Source of the DNA: Acanthosepion pharaonis
Taxonomy: Eukaryota > Mollusca > Cephalopoda > Sepiida > Sepiidae
NCBI GenBank assembly: GCA_903632075.3
Contig: CAHIKZ030002633.1
Coordinates: forward strand, 148,501 to 212,500
Direction of reading: 5' to 3'
DNA length: 64,000 nucleotides
Under the pieces are notes generated by a model. That model saw nothing but the letters and a program-made list of their open reading frames with translations. It made no database searches and had not been told where the DNA came from. The translations under genes were made by a program, and so were the position numbers. Shown here in pieces: positions 41,772 to 52,311 of this stretch. The stretch's first letter is position 1, and each line of letters opens with the position of its first letter.

Positions 41772-42945
41772 AAAAAACAATTTACTCACTACAAAGATGC
41801 AACTTTGTTTCAGTGTATTTAGTTGCACCTCGACTGGTGAGATCCAAAATGGTTATGAACAATTCTGTCTGTAAGCAGGCCGCACGTGGAACGTCACTTC
41901 CTTTTTTCTATTTGTTTGAAAAAAATTAAGAGGAGACGTACAAGGATAAAGAAAAGATAGGAAAGGCAAAAGTGTGACAGAGAGAAACAATAGTGCTTCT
42001 TGATAGCAGTTTGGTGAAGGATTGTTGAAGTGTTAAGGTGATGGCTCGACCCGAAAAATTTTAATTGACAGCAACGGTCAAGGTGTTAAGCACAGCATTT
42101 CCAAGCCTCCCAAGAGTGAGGGGTAGTGAAGGAAATTGGGGAATAGGAGAGAATAAGACAATGAAGGAAAAAGAAGGGATAAGTTTAAACGAGTATAGTA
42201 GTAATTAGAAATGTTTTTGGTAACTTTAAAACAAAGCCAGAGTTGAATTGCGTAGATTTATGCCGGAATTATTGCTACTCGTTTTGTAATCAATGAATGC
42301 ATTTTGTAAATTAATAAATTAAGAGGTGGATATTATTTCTTGGTATATTGAATGCATAAGTTATTTGGGTTTTTTGTAACAATAGTTTTAGTTTAGAATT
42401 TAAGATATAAGTAGAAAAGTATATAAAAAGTATGGAATATTAATGTAACTTTTATAAACAAATTTTGTCCTATTGTCGGACTGTATAACTTGTGGAATAA
42501 GTATGGATGTAAATCAGTTTATCTGATACCATTAATAGTATTATATATGTGCAAAAAAATTTTAAGAATCATAATCTAAGATAGATTAGTAGAAAGGTAT
42601 ATAAGAGGGTAGAAAGTATATCAAAGGAGGTGAGTTGTAACTTTAAACGTTTAGGGTTATGGATTTGAAAGTTTAGCAAGATTGTAATATTATATCTTTA
42701 ATATGCCTACAAAAAACAGTGGTTTCAGATCTTTTATTTAATAATTGCTTTGATTTAATAATTGCTTTGATTTAATAATTTAATAATTTTTTTTTCAAAC
42801 AAATAGAAAAAAAGAAGTGATGTTCCACGTGCGGCCTGATTACAAACAGAATTGTTCAAAAGCATTTTGGTTCTCACCAGTCGAGGTGCAACTAAATGCA
42901 CCGAAACAAAGTTGAATCTTTGTAGTAAGTAAATTGTTTTTGTCT
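41768..42945. mobile_element. Non-autonomous DNA element with about 160-bp inverted ends
   Basis: Left arm 41,768-41,927 and right arm 42,785-42,945 are inverted copies, about 90% identical by eye. Both contain CTCGACTGGTGAGA, GGCCGCACGTGGAAC and TCTATTTGTTTGAAAAAAA or the complement. The interior (about 860 bp) is AT-rich, has two diverged GTAGAAAGGTATATAAGAG-like blocks, and no sustained reading frame. TA lies immediately outside each end (TATA before AGTCAAA; TATAT after TTTGTCT), compatible with a TA target. No transposase is visible. It is best described as a large MITE or fold-back element. Confidence 0.75.
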
Positions 42946-42959
42946 ATATGAAAAAAATT

Positions 42960-43083
42960 ATGATAAATAATTATTGCTCTACTATCGACATTGAGCCCTC
43001 TTTTGAATTAATGCTGTGAACGGTAGAATTTATATATTATTTTCGTTCTCATTACATTCGGGTATATATATATATATATATAT
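42960..43083. other. AT-rich spacer with (TA)n
   Basis: TA array at 43,062-43,083. Nothing else. Confidence 0.5.
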
Positions 43084-43440
43084 TTAAGCGTTTCACCCCA
43101 AGCAAGGCGTGAAGCCACTAGGACGCAAGGGGTTACAGAAAATTTGGAGCAAGATCAGATAGGAGTGATAGAAGAAAGGATGAGGAGAAGGGTAGTGGAT
43201 AGATCAAGGCATCTGGAGATATCGATTGACATTACATTGATTATATCTCTCAGGGAAACAGTAATAGGGAAGGGTGTTCCACAGGCGAGAGGCGCGTGGT
43301 ATGAAGCTATTGGAGTAGAAGAGACTGCTACATTTAGGAGTTTCGACAGTGAAAGGGTGAGAGCGGGATGCCAGCTTCGTAGGGCGCTTGAATTCATGAA
43401 GTCTGGGCACCAGCGAATGCAGCTCCTCGGAGCAATTACC
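43084..43440 (-). pseudogene. LINE-A C-terminus and 3' UTR
   Basis: The minus strand is open at 43,410-43,204: PRLHEFKRPTKLASRSHPFT, VETPKCSSLFYSNSFIPRAS, LWNTLPYYCFPERYNQ, NVNRYLQMP. Its 3' UTR (CCCCTTGCGTCCTAGTGGCT and CTTGCTTGGGGTGAAACGCT) ends at 43,084 next to a TA array. The 5' break is at a (TA)n(TG)n array, with the frame entering as GNCSEELHSLVP. Confidence 0.8.

Positions 43441-43491
<51 letters not shown>
43441..43491. repeat. (TA)n(TG)n microsatellite
   Basis: This separates two oppositely oriented LINE-A fragments. Confidence 0.95.
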
Positions 43492-44430
43492 GCTTTTGGA
43501 TATCTCGAAGTCATTTGACAGGTTTTGCTGGTCTTCTTCACAAGTTGAAATATTATGGTATTTCTCGACAAATTTTTGAACTGATTCAGTCTTTCTTGTG
43601 AAATCGCGAAATGAAAATTGTCTTGAATGGCCACTCCTCTAGATCTTTTTTGCATAAATACAGATGTTTCCCAGACTATATCCTTGGACTTATGTTGTTC
43701 CTAAGTTTCATAAATTACCTTCATGATGTCATGAGTTCTCAAATATCTATGCTGATGACACAACTACATACTCCTGACTTAATAGTAAGTCTGATTGGTT
43801 CGATAAAGGTCAAATTGGCAGCTGATATAGAAAAAAATACCTACAATTTGTTGTTAAATGGAGCAAGGATTAGTTCCTTAATTTTAACGCCTCAAAAACG
43901 AAACTACTCTCTTTTAATCATCTGAGAGAATCCATTTTACCTTCCATCATTATGGCTGATGCTAACCTCCAGGAGAGTTTCTCATTGAGCCTTCTCGGAC
44001 TAATTTTTTCGTGCTAGATAATTTTTCTTGTCAGAATCTATCTTACATATTTATGCCTACCATTCGTCCTTGCCTTCAGTATTGCTGCCATATATGGTGT
44101 AGTGCTCCTGCTATATATCTTGAGATCCTTGATGAAATCCAAAGAAGAATCTGCAATGTTATTGGTACTGACTTAGCACCTCGGCTTCAGTCCGTTTTCC
44201 ACCGCCGTGACGTAGCTTCCCTATGTCTTTTCTATGAATATTGTCATGATAACTGTTCTGAAGAACTTTCCGCTATGGTACCTAGACTTTATGAACTTAA
44301 GCGCAGTACCAGATTTAGCGGCAAGGTTTCATCATTTTACCGTTAAATTGGCTAGAGGCAACCGTAACTTCTATGCTAACAGTTTCTTCTATCGCACTTT
44401 GAGCTTGTAGAATTCTCTTCTGGCTTTTTG

Positions 44431-44432
<2 letters not shown>
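43491..44432 (+). pseudogene. LINE-A reverse transcriptase, palm to near C-terminus
   Basis: It begins inside the palm: LDISKSFD-like reading at 43,495, then LLHKLKYYGISRQIFELIQS, NREMKIVLNGHSSRSF, and a decayed AGVPQGS region. The catalytic YADD is present (codons 43,748-43,759, reading NIYADDTTTYS) but out of frame with its neighbours. A later open stretch at 44,011-44,346 reads TIRPCLQYCCHIWCSAPAIY, LEILDEIQRRICNVIGTDLA, SLCLFYEYCHDNCSEELSAM and VPRLYELKRSTRF. The end is cut by a TA array at 44,433. There are several frameshifts. It is the only LINE-A copy here with the catalytic dyad region. Confidence 0.8.

Positions 44433-44472
<40 letters not shown>
44433..44472. repeat. (TA)n microsatellite
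   Basis: It truncates the LINE-A copy. Confidence 0.9.
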
Positions 44473-44474
<2 letters not shown>

Positions 44475-44475
<1 letters not shown>

Positions 44476-44790
44476 ACATTGATATCATTTCAGTATATAA
44501 ATCTATATAGAAGTTATAACATCTAGAAAATTAAAATCTGCAGCTATTAGCCTAAAAGATAATCAGGTCCTTCATGTATGTTTCGATTTAGTTCCTTCCA
44601 TCCTTCCTATCTATCTATCTATCTATCTCAATCTGTTCCAATATGTTCACATCTATCTATCTATCTATTGATTAATAAATGTTACTGCTGGACTTATTTC
44701 ATTGACCATCTCTAAGTTTCACAGGGTCCAATAAATGATTGATTGATTTCTTTTTTACGGCTTATCAACTCGTGACAATATTAAAATATG
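44475..44790. other. Unassigned DNA with (CTAT)n
   Basis: CTAT arrays at 44,608-44,628 and 44,650-44,668, separated by the complement of GAACAGATTGAGATAGAT. No gene. Confidence 0.5.
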
Positions 44791-44895
44791 TGGAAGTTCT
44801 TGTCACGTTCTTAACGTGAATTACCGTGGTGCATCCGAAGTTAAGCAGTCAGTACCCAACTAGGGGACCGCTTGGAAACATCGGACACTGTCAGC
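44790..44895 (+). repeat. 5S rRNA-derived sequence (SINE head or pseudogene), copy 2
   Basis: Shorter and more decayed than the copy at 2,265. TGTCACGTTCTTAACGTGAA, ATCCGAAGTTAAGCAGTCAG, AGGGGACCGCTTGGAAACAT and CGGACACTGT follow the order of 5S rRNA, with deletions around the AACGTCGGG region. A downstream TTCGGCTTTAAATAAC block is shared with copy 1. A hammerhead motif lies about 180 bp further on. Confidence 0.65.
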
Positions 44896-45073
44896 GATTT
44901 CCTGCAATTCGAAATACATTTCGGCTTTAAATAACTCCAAAAGGGTTGGTAATCCGAAAAAAAAAATCAATCAAGTGTGGTGTGCATTTCAAATTTGTAT
45001 TTTGGTATCTGCAATCATCGTTTGTTGTTTGGAGTATAAATATAATATCTGGTTATAATTCAGTAAATTTATC

Positions 45074-45116
45074 TGACCCTGAAGAGCGTTGTTACGCGAA
45101 ACTCTGGAGTTGGTCA
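45074..45116 (+). ncRNA. Hammerhead ribozyme motif, complete core
   Basis: Every expected part is present in order. Stem I strand TGACC (45,074-45,078); core CTGAAGA (45,079-45,085, fits CTGANGA); stem II GCG/CGC (45,086-45,088 with 45,095-45,097) closing a 6-nt loop; GAA (45,098-45,100); stem III ACTC/GAGT (45,101-45,104 with 45,107-45,110) with a 2-nt loop; U at the cleavage position (45,111, any base but G is allowed); stem I strand GGTCA (45,112-45,116). All core nucleotides match the consensus. The very short stem III is typical of Penelope/retrozyme-type hammerheads, which often act as dimers. Predicted cleavage follows 45,111. Confidence 0.8.
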
Positions 45117-45119
45117 ATG

Positions 45120-45420
45120 AAATAAGTCCGTTTAAGATTGACTAATTAATCTATAGACTATTTTCGTTTTAGTCATCAACTGGGCTCTTTTTTGATAAAA
45201 ATTCTGCTGGCTTTAAAAATACGCAAAATTCTCATCATTTTTATGTATTTTGATAAGTAGAGAGAAAGAGAATCTTAGGAAGCAACTTCATAGTTACTTA
45301 TTAAACTTATGTTTGGTTGGTACAAGGCCATAGTTATGAGTCCCCCCCCCAGTAAATCCAAAAGACACTACTCTGTAAATAATAACGATTTGCAATATCA
45401 GTTGATACAAAAGTTTAATC
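45120..45420. other. Unassigned DNA
   Basis: Possible continuation of the ribozyme-bearing repeat. No second copy of this flank occurs in the window. Confidence 0.35.
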
Positions 45421-45424
45421 ATTA

Positions 45425-45740
45425 AATGAAAATTCTAGAGACAATGGCGGCAAAAAGGACATTAATACTGAAAGAGACAGCTGAAATTTCTAGAGCATCT
45501 AATGAGAAAAGAGGGCTTAGAAAATCTGATACTCACAGGACAGATTGAAGGCAAGGGGAACAGGAAAACCACGCATAACATACTTAGTAAGCTTGAGTAA
45601 ATGAATGACAGAACAGGATTTGATGGAATAACCAAAAGAAAAAATATTAAGAGCTACAAAGGACAGGCAATGTTGGTGAGCCATGATCGCCTACGTCCTG
45701 AGGGGACACGACACATCATGAAGAAGAAGAAGGGGGGAGG

Positions 45741-45770
<30 letters not shown>
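45425..45770 (+). pseudogene. LINE-B C-terminal end with (TAA)n tail
   Basis: Decayed reading ETMAAKRTLI, then QLKFLEHLMRKEGLENLILT with frame breaks, GQIEGKGNRKT, and the end CGCCTACGTCCTGAGGGGAC. It terminates in (GAA) and (ATA)n repeats at 45,720-45,771. The microsatellite tail is typical of this family's 3' ends here. Confidence 0.7.
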
Positions 45771-45771
<1 letters not shown>

Positions 45772-45774
<3 letters not shown>

Positions 45775-46525
45775 ACGATACACAAATCTGTATGAACAGT
45801 CCAAATGTGAGATTATTAAGAACGGAGACTCATACAGAGATGTGAGCGGCTTGCTTTATTATCAAATCATGCAATTCCTATACGCGCTTGCGCATACACC
45901 TATACATAACGTCATTTCTAATTTTATAAATGATTTTACGTTTGAAGGTCTGAGATCTAGAAGATAAGGCAACCACTGCTATAATATAGGCCCATTTAAA
46001 ATAAAAGGGAATTTAAATCTCCCGGACTTAGGTAAGGTTATGTTGTTAAAAAAAACGTTGGTTAACTTAATTAAAATATTTCTAAATCTTTCAAATTCAG
46101 TGCAGCGCTTGAAAAAAAAGCGAATCCCCCAATGGGACCCAGCTACTGCTATATTCGTACATTTCAAGATTAGTATATATTAAAATATATTCCCGATGCC
46201 AAATACTTTTTTCTCATATAAATCCCAGCTTAAGTAAAATAGACCGATCTCCGTCCGTCTGTCTGTTTGCCTGTCTTTGAGAGTGCGAGTGGAGTGAAGG
46301 AACTGTGTATTGTTTTAACAGAATAACCTTCACATATGTTAAGTTGGAAGAGTGGTGCAAAAAAGCGCTTAGAAAAAAAAAGACATCTTTTTTTTTTTAA
46401 AGCAGCTGTAGATTTTCCCCATTTATTGTCGTGTTAAAGGAGGATCTATTTCCCAACACATTTTACTTCCTCCACAGCGGCACATGTCTTTTTTATATCT
46501 GAGGCTAATGCATCCATCTACATGA
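45772..46525. other. Unassigned DNA
   Basis: No supportable gene. Confidence 0.3.
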
Positions 46526-46527
46526 CA

Positions 46528-46529
<2 letters not shown>

Positions 46530-46582
<53 letters not shown>

Positions 46583-46713
46583 AGCGTGTTAATTTCTTTC
46601 TTTCTTTCTTTCTTTCTTTATTTTTATCTATCTATCAGCGTGTTCATATCTATCTATCTATCTATCTATCTATCTGTCTGTCTGTCTGTCTGTGTGTTTG
46701 GCTATGTCTTTTC

Positions 46714-46745
<32 letters not shown>

Positions 46746-46830
46746 ATCTTCTCTTATTGATCTATCGCATTCTTTTCATAGCTATTTTATATTTCTAGCT
46801 ATATCTCCCACTCCCCCTCTCTCTCTCATT

Positions 46831-46910
<80 letters not shown>
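46530..46910. repeat. (CTAT)n, (CTTT)n, (CT)n and (TA)n compound arrays
   Basis: CTAT 46,530-46,582, CTTT 46,594-46,620, more CTAT/CTGT to 46,750, CT 46,836-46,860, TA 46,861-46,910. CAGCGTGTT(A/C)AT recurs between CTAT blocks. Confidence 0.9.
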
Positions 46911-46913
<3 letters not shown>

Positions 46914-46914
46914 A

Positions 46915-46990
46915 AAATGGTAATCCGTATGGAATTTCGAAGAGGATATTGATCCAGGGAAAGCTCTATGTCAGAGACGGAGCAAAATCA
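46915..46990. repeat. Diverged arm of the 8-kb/33.7-kb fold-back family
   Basis: GAAGAGGATATTGATCCAGG, then TATGTCAGAGACGGAG, can be aligned with the arm at 8,120-8,165. Confidence 0.5.
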
Positions 46991-47405
46991 TTAATTAATG
47001 AATATCAAACACTTAAAATCCCATAGGTAATAAATTAATAAGACTGTGTTTTTCTAATTCTATTGACTAAACATTAACTTTCATTTACCCTTTTCCTTAA
47101 ATGCCATATTAATGTAGTGAGTTAAACCTGAAATCAATATATTAAATTAGGTCACCACAAACCTTAAAATCTGCTGAAAAAAATGCTAGGGTCTTCACAT
47201 TATCCCCACCACCACCGCCCCTTACATGATCATAAATTTGCCTCTTTCTTTTTGCCAATCTTTCAATATGTTATCAATGTTTCTTGATTTTAACTTGGAG
47301 TAATTTTTTCCATTTATATTTGGTTTGTAGGTCTGAAAGATTGAAAGCTACTCTTTATAGGTTTCATGAAATAAAAATTATTACCTACGGGATTTTAACT
47401 GTTTT
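46990..47405. other. Unassigned DNA
   Basis: No supportable gene. Confidence 0.3.

Positions 47406-47407
<2 letters not shown>

Positions 47408-47460
<53 letters not shown>
47408..47460. repeat. (TA)n microsatellite
   Basis: About 52-bp TA array directly abutting the Helitron-like terminus. Confidence 0.95.
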
Positions 47461-47461
<1 letters not shown>

Positions 47462-47865
47462 TAGCAGCATGGCCCGGCACTGCCCGTGCTTGATTGAAAA
47501 ATCGCACGACTCATACAACAATCGCTAACACTTGACTTAAAATATTTTTGCCCTTCCTTGCCTTTAAATGAGTGCCCTTTGCCGTGCTGATGTTGCTACA
47601 TGCCTTACTTCTTGCCTATCTTACACTGCGAATTTTTTCCAAGCTCTATACTAAACATTAAATCTGTTACGAAAAAAGAACTAAACAAAATGTTAAGAAC
47701 AAATACTTTTTCACACCCAACCCGGTAGAATCAGAATCAACGTTGAGTTTAAGCAAGCGAATGAGCCAATTGGAGTAAAGTGTCATGCAGATTTAAAATT
47801 TTTCCCACTTGTGACGAATGCAGTTATCGATTTTTTTTGCATGCCTGGGTTGACGTTCATGTATT
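47461..47865 (-). mobile_element. Probable non-autonomous Helitron, copy 2
   Basis: Minus-strand 3' end: a hairpin-capable GC-rich sequence, then CTAG and T (host). About 400 bp align with 9,479-9,945, the main difference being a deletion of about 60 bp after ACTAAACAAAATG. It shares AGTGCCCTTTGCCGTGCTGA and AATGAGCCAAYTGGAGTAAA. It has no coding capacity. Confidence 0.65.
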
Positions 47866-47869
47866 GTGC

Positions 47870-48655
47870 TTTTTACGGCTAATAACCCTTTATTCTTGCT
47901 TTCTATTACTACCTTTCAGTTTTCATTCTGCGTGTGCTATCAACACATTGTCATCCGTTTATCTTAGACTGTTAAGATTATGATAGATAATTCTCGTTCT
48001 CTTAGGGTCGTCTCGCTGGATAGGCTAAATAGATCCGGAGAGAAAACGCGCCTTTGTCTTATACCACTTTCTATTTTTGTACATTCAATGAACCACAGTA
48101 AGGGTTGAGGATTACTCGAATAGCTTTCCCCTGTAACTCAAGCTTTTCTGTTATTTCAAATAGCTACCAACGCTACAAATCTTATATAAGCCTATATTCA
48201 ATATAATTATTTTTCTATTCTTGTGCATTTACTGGATTTCTTATCTATGCAAATCAAGCTTTTCAAGTATCTCTAGTAAGTCCTACCTTTTATGAAACCG
48301 AATTATAGGTCTGCCTACATTTATATTGTTTACCCTGAAAGCATTTGTATCCTAAACATTGCATTTCTTGTTTCAGTGTCTTGAAAAAGCCACAATTTTC
48401 TTGTCCTATTTCCAATCTGAATCTGTTATAAGCTTAATTCATTAGAATCCTAATGATTGGCTTCATTATCTGAAAAAGACAATATTCATATAACTATTTT
48501 TTGACCTTATCGAATAAGGCACAATGAAGCACACTGAGAATTTCGAACTCCCTACACTAGTCAAACATGGAAACCATCTTCACTATGCAAGGTGTCTAAT
48601 CATGTCTGTAATATTAGTTTAGGCAAACAGAGGACCGCATGAAGGTCAAACTGGT
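47870..48655. other. Unassigned DNA
   Basis: Pyrimidine-rich start. No supportable gene. Confidence 0.3.
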
Positions 48656-48659
48656 AATG

Positions 48660-49220
48660 GCAATATTAACCGTTCCCTTATAAGGAAGCATCCGGCATTT
48701 ATAGACCGAGCAGCTTGTACTATCAGTTGTTTGATGTTGTGTGGAATGTCAATAGCTTCATTATGCCGTTACTTTTTTGTGCTATGCATTTTAGTTGTTG
48801 CTACTGTTGATTGTCCTCAAGTGATACGGTTTCTGTTATTTGGTATATTCTCTGTGATTATGTACCACAAGGTTCGAAGAAGCGTGGTCTTCTGCAAGAC
48901 CCACGGGCTTCACTCACTCAAATTTATTTTAACCATTGATCTTAGAAAGCGGTTGTATACTGCAGACCGTTTAGATATTTCTGAACGGGTTTTGGCGCCA
49001 TGTGTAACATCCATATAAAAAGTTTCCATCTGACAAAGCTATTTAAGAACATAACTAGAGTTTTCAGGTTAATGTTTTGGTTCAGCAGCAACTTACGGTG
49101 TTGGGTGAAACTACCTCTTATTCTATGGTCAGTTTCTTTATCTCCTATACTAAATGTGTTAGAACTGATCTATACATCGAAGTACTTGGACAATGGCAAT
49201 ACTCTGCGAATTTTTTATTA
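48660..49220 (+). repeat. Dispersed repeat R1, copy 3
   Basis: Landmarks shared with the 11-12 kb copies: CATTTATAGACCGAGCAGC, TGTGGAATGTCA, and GAAAGCGGTTGTATACTGCA followed by GTTTAGATATTTCTGAACG. It ends near a single TTATTCTATGGTCAGTTTC minisatellite-like unit. Confidence 0.65.
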
Positions 49221-49224
49221 ACCA

Positions 49225-49405
49225 TTGTTCCCTGTTGAGGCTCCACGATGATGATGGAAACCAGCTTATATAGTAGAAATAATTTGATAGATTATCTCGT
49301 TAAATATTACTTCACAGTGTAATACCTATGACGTGTAAATATGTCAAAATATTGAACCTGTGGCAGGGCACTTGTTATTAAAACTATCTTGATATATGCT
49401 TTTCT
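49225..49405. other. Unassigned DNA
   Basis: Nothing supportable. Confidence 0.3.
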
Positions 49406-49409
49406 TTTT

Positions 49410-49680
49410 TTAATCATTTCACCACCATTAAGGTGATAATGCCACTAAGAAGCAAGGGGCTTACTGAAAGTAGAAGAGAACAAGAAGACGTTAGTGAAGA
49501 GTAAGGACAATAAAACAAGGAACACAGAATATGGTTATTGGCGTTGCCTTTATATTTTTGAAGACTAGGTGACAGGGAGCATGAAATCGGTGGGGGGGGG
49601 GCAACAGGCTAGAAATGCAAATAAAGAAACTAGTAGAATATAACATACCATTGCATACTAAGTAATTATTAACCGATTTA
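49410..49680 (-). mobile_element. LINE-A 3' end relic
   Basis: Minus strand: CCCCTTGCTTCTTAGTGGCA, TTATCACCTTAATGGTGGTG, AAATGATTAAA, which is the family 3' UTR, preceded by an unreadable coding tail. Confidence 0.6.
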
Positions 49681-49684
49681 AAAC

Positions 49685-50500
49685 ATCCTCCTAGTGTGGA
49701 AAGCAGGATTAAAACAAGCCATCTGCGTAGATTGAAAAAAAAGACATCGTTCGGTTTGAAATACGGAGGTTACTGAAAGAGGACGAAAATATACAGGGCT
49801 GAATGGGCCAACGGTCGAAACTTCATGAGCCTCGCAATTCAGATGAGCATGCAGCGCCAAAAAGGAAAGTATATAATAATTCCTCATCTAAAGTATTGCA
49901 GCAAAAAAAAATTGCGGTTTATGTATATTTGTGTCTGTGCGTATGAGAATAAAAATACATTTGTGTACACGCACACCAACAGACACTTCTCCAAATCAGT
50001 ATTTCAATAACCCAAACTCAGAATTTACAAAGAAAGGGTTAAGGAAATTTGCGAAACAGTGTATCGTTGCAGATCAAACCAGGCACCAGGTTCATTAGCA
50101 TAGTGCAACTTCTTCCAGTCGAACGCTTGTTGCGTAGTACAAGGAAATAATTCTTTGGTCGGGTCGTTACCCAAGAAAACAATTATGAGACAAAATTGTA
50201 GCACTGTGCGCCTTCCTTTCAAGAAGAATCTGTTTTAGGTTGCTAGGGACTACTGTCTTATAGAGTACAAGATTTCTTTATTCTGTCAATTTTCGACTAA
50301 AATGTCATTCATAAAGAATCCAGGACCAGCTGGCATGGTTCTTGTGAGGTCCACTCCACTCAGCTGACCTTTGTCAAGACGACAATTGTCAAAACGATTT
50401 CTGTAACATCCAGCAGATGTCTCCTTAACAAGATATCAGCTGACAACTGATATCGCTACAGTTATCGGCATTGAAAGCAATACTTTATCGATTACTGTGA
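49685..50500. other. Unassigned DNA
   Basis: Short open frames only, none with a domain I recognise. Confidence 0.3.
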
Positions 50501-50502
50501 TC

Positions 50503-50504
50503 CA

Positions 50505-50562
<58 letters not shown>

Positions 50563-50580
50563 ATGTGTGTGCGAATGTGT
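50503..50580. repeat. (TG)n microsatellite
   Basis: About 55 bp of TG plus GCGAATGTGTGT variants. Confidence 0.95.
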
Positions 50581-50584
50581 GAAG

Positions 50585-51259
50585 TGACCCCTTTGTCCCT
50601 GGTCCTTACATTAACGAACTGCGATGTCTGCAAGACTGCCCAACTCCTATCGGGAACGGTTGTTTATATATCTGTCCGTTCGATGTTTCTTTTTTCTCCC
50701 GCGCGCATATATTAACCTTGCCCACAGATGTTCACCTCTCGTAGGAGTTACTACAAACAACGTGTGAATCGCTGATCTGCACCCTCGACTGGGTGTTGCC
50801 TAACGTCAAATCTGTACCTGGCTTCCTTGGTGTGGCGTGAAATTGAGTGCAAAGTCCACACCTGATTAATACTCCCCGTTCGCTTTCTCAGTAATGTACT
50901 TTGGAAAAGAATGGATCCATCTCTTCTCGCTTTGTGTTAAATGGCAGGATTGACTGAGCTGGATAATCTTGATTAGCAACCAATCTATGAGAAGGAAAAT
51001 TCTGAATTCAAAATTATAGAAAAGGAAACTGGTATCAACTTTTTTCGCAAAAAGACAGCAGTTCACAGATAATAAAGAAAAAGAACCAGTGGAGGTCCTG
51101 CATCACCTACGTGATCATGGCCCTCTACAGGGACATAGTATTTTTTAAAAAAAAAAGGCCATTTATAAATCAGGGTTCAACGATGTTGAGGAGAAAGCGA
51201 TTTTAATTATGCCAAGATGAATTTGTACATGCATTGCATAAAAACAACAACAACGTCCC

Positions 51260-51260
<1 letters not shown>
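50585..51260. other. Unassigned DNA
   Basis: A weak match to the LINE-B 3' tail occurs at about 51,085-51,140 (GTGGAGGTCCTGCATCACCT, then ACGTGATCATGGCCCTC). Nothing else. Confidence 0.35.

Positions 51261-51262
<2 letters not shown>

Positions 51263-51331
<69 letters not shown>
51263..51331. repeat. (TA)n(TG)n microsatellite
   Basis: Compound array. Confidence 0.95.
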
Positions 51332-51334
51332 CTT

Positions 51335-51570
51335 TGCGTCGGGACCAAAGTACAACAAGGCCCCCGCCTACAAAACACCGACCTATCCAATGAATTTCAG
51401 CAACCATGAATCTATTTCGTAACTTCTCCGCGAGCTGAAGGGGCAAAGCTGCGAGTAAAGCCAGCAGTTCTGAGTAAAGAGTATTCCCCCCGGTGCGCGC
51501 ACAAGGCGTTACGCCAGCTACAACTGATAACAATCCTAAGAAACGTGTTTAACAGACCCTAGTCGCAGCT
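51335..51570. other. Unassigned, moderately GC-rich DNA
   Basis: Less AT-rich than its surroundings. A minus-strand frame covers it but has no recognisable domain. Confidence 0.3.
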
Positions 51571-51575
51571 GCTTT

Positions 51576-51800
51576 CAATCTCTCTCTATCTCTTTCTTAA
51601 ACTTTCTCTCTCACTCTCTCTCTCTTTCTCTCTCTCTCTCTGCTTTGTCCCGTCTCTCTCTCTCTCTCCAACTCTCTCTCACCGACACAGTCGCTTCCAC
51701 TCTGTTACCTACTCTATCTCTCTGTCTCCTCACTCTGTAACACACCGTCTCTCCTCACTCTCACTCTCCAACTCTCTCTCTCTCTCTCTCTCTGCTTTTC
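51576..51800. repeat. CT-rich low-complexity tract
   Basis: Interrupted CTCTCT stretches over about 225 bp. Confidence 0.9.
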
Positions 51801-51804
51801 TTCT

Positions 51805-52080
51805 CAACTTTCTTGTTTATTGGGTCTCATTCTTTTTTTTCCTGCTGCTACTGAGATCTATTTTTTAGCCTATAGCGTAAAATTTGGCTCCAGGCCAAAT
51901 ATTACAGCATACATACTTATATACACTTATACATACCTGCGCACACAAATGCAAGCACATGCGTGTGTATGTGCGTATTCAGAGAGACAGACAAATTACA
52001 GATTGTGTGTGCGTCTCAAAGTTTCAAACAGTAACCTCTTTTTTATGGAGAAAATTGTTTTCGCCTACTAAGCTGAGCCT
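51805..52080. other. Unassigned DNA
   Basis: Nothing supportable. Confidence 0.3.
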
Positions 52081-52083
52081 TCA

Positions 52084-52120
52084 TAGATAGATAGATAGAT
52101 AGATAGATATGAACAAATTG

Positions 52121-52169
<49 letters not shown>
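52084..52169. repeat. Two (GATA)n arrays with a shared spacer
   Basis: The spacer GAACAAATTGAGATAGAT matches the lead-in of other GATA arrays. Confidence 0.9.
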
Positions 52170-52311
52170 TTGAATCAGTATGCAGTATTGAAAAGTTCTC
52201 GTCAGAACCAAGAAATGCTTCCACACAAAATTGTGACGTTTGATCTGTTGGTCAGATTTTTGGAAAATTGGATTGGATTTTCATCACTTCTTCATACATA
52301 AAACATACATA

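Noticed and set aside
50025..50222. 65-residue minus-strand frame (ends near a Trp/Lys-rich segment)
   Set aside because: No recognisable motif and no neighbouring exon.
51085..51140. LINE-B 3' tail fragment
   Set aside because: The similarity is short and patchy, so I did not give it a feature of its own.
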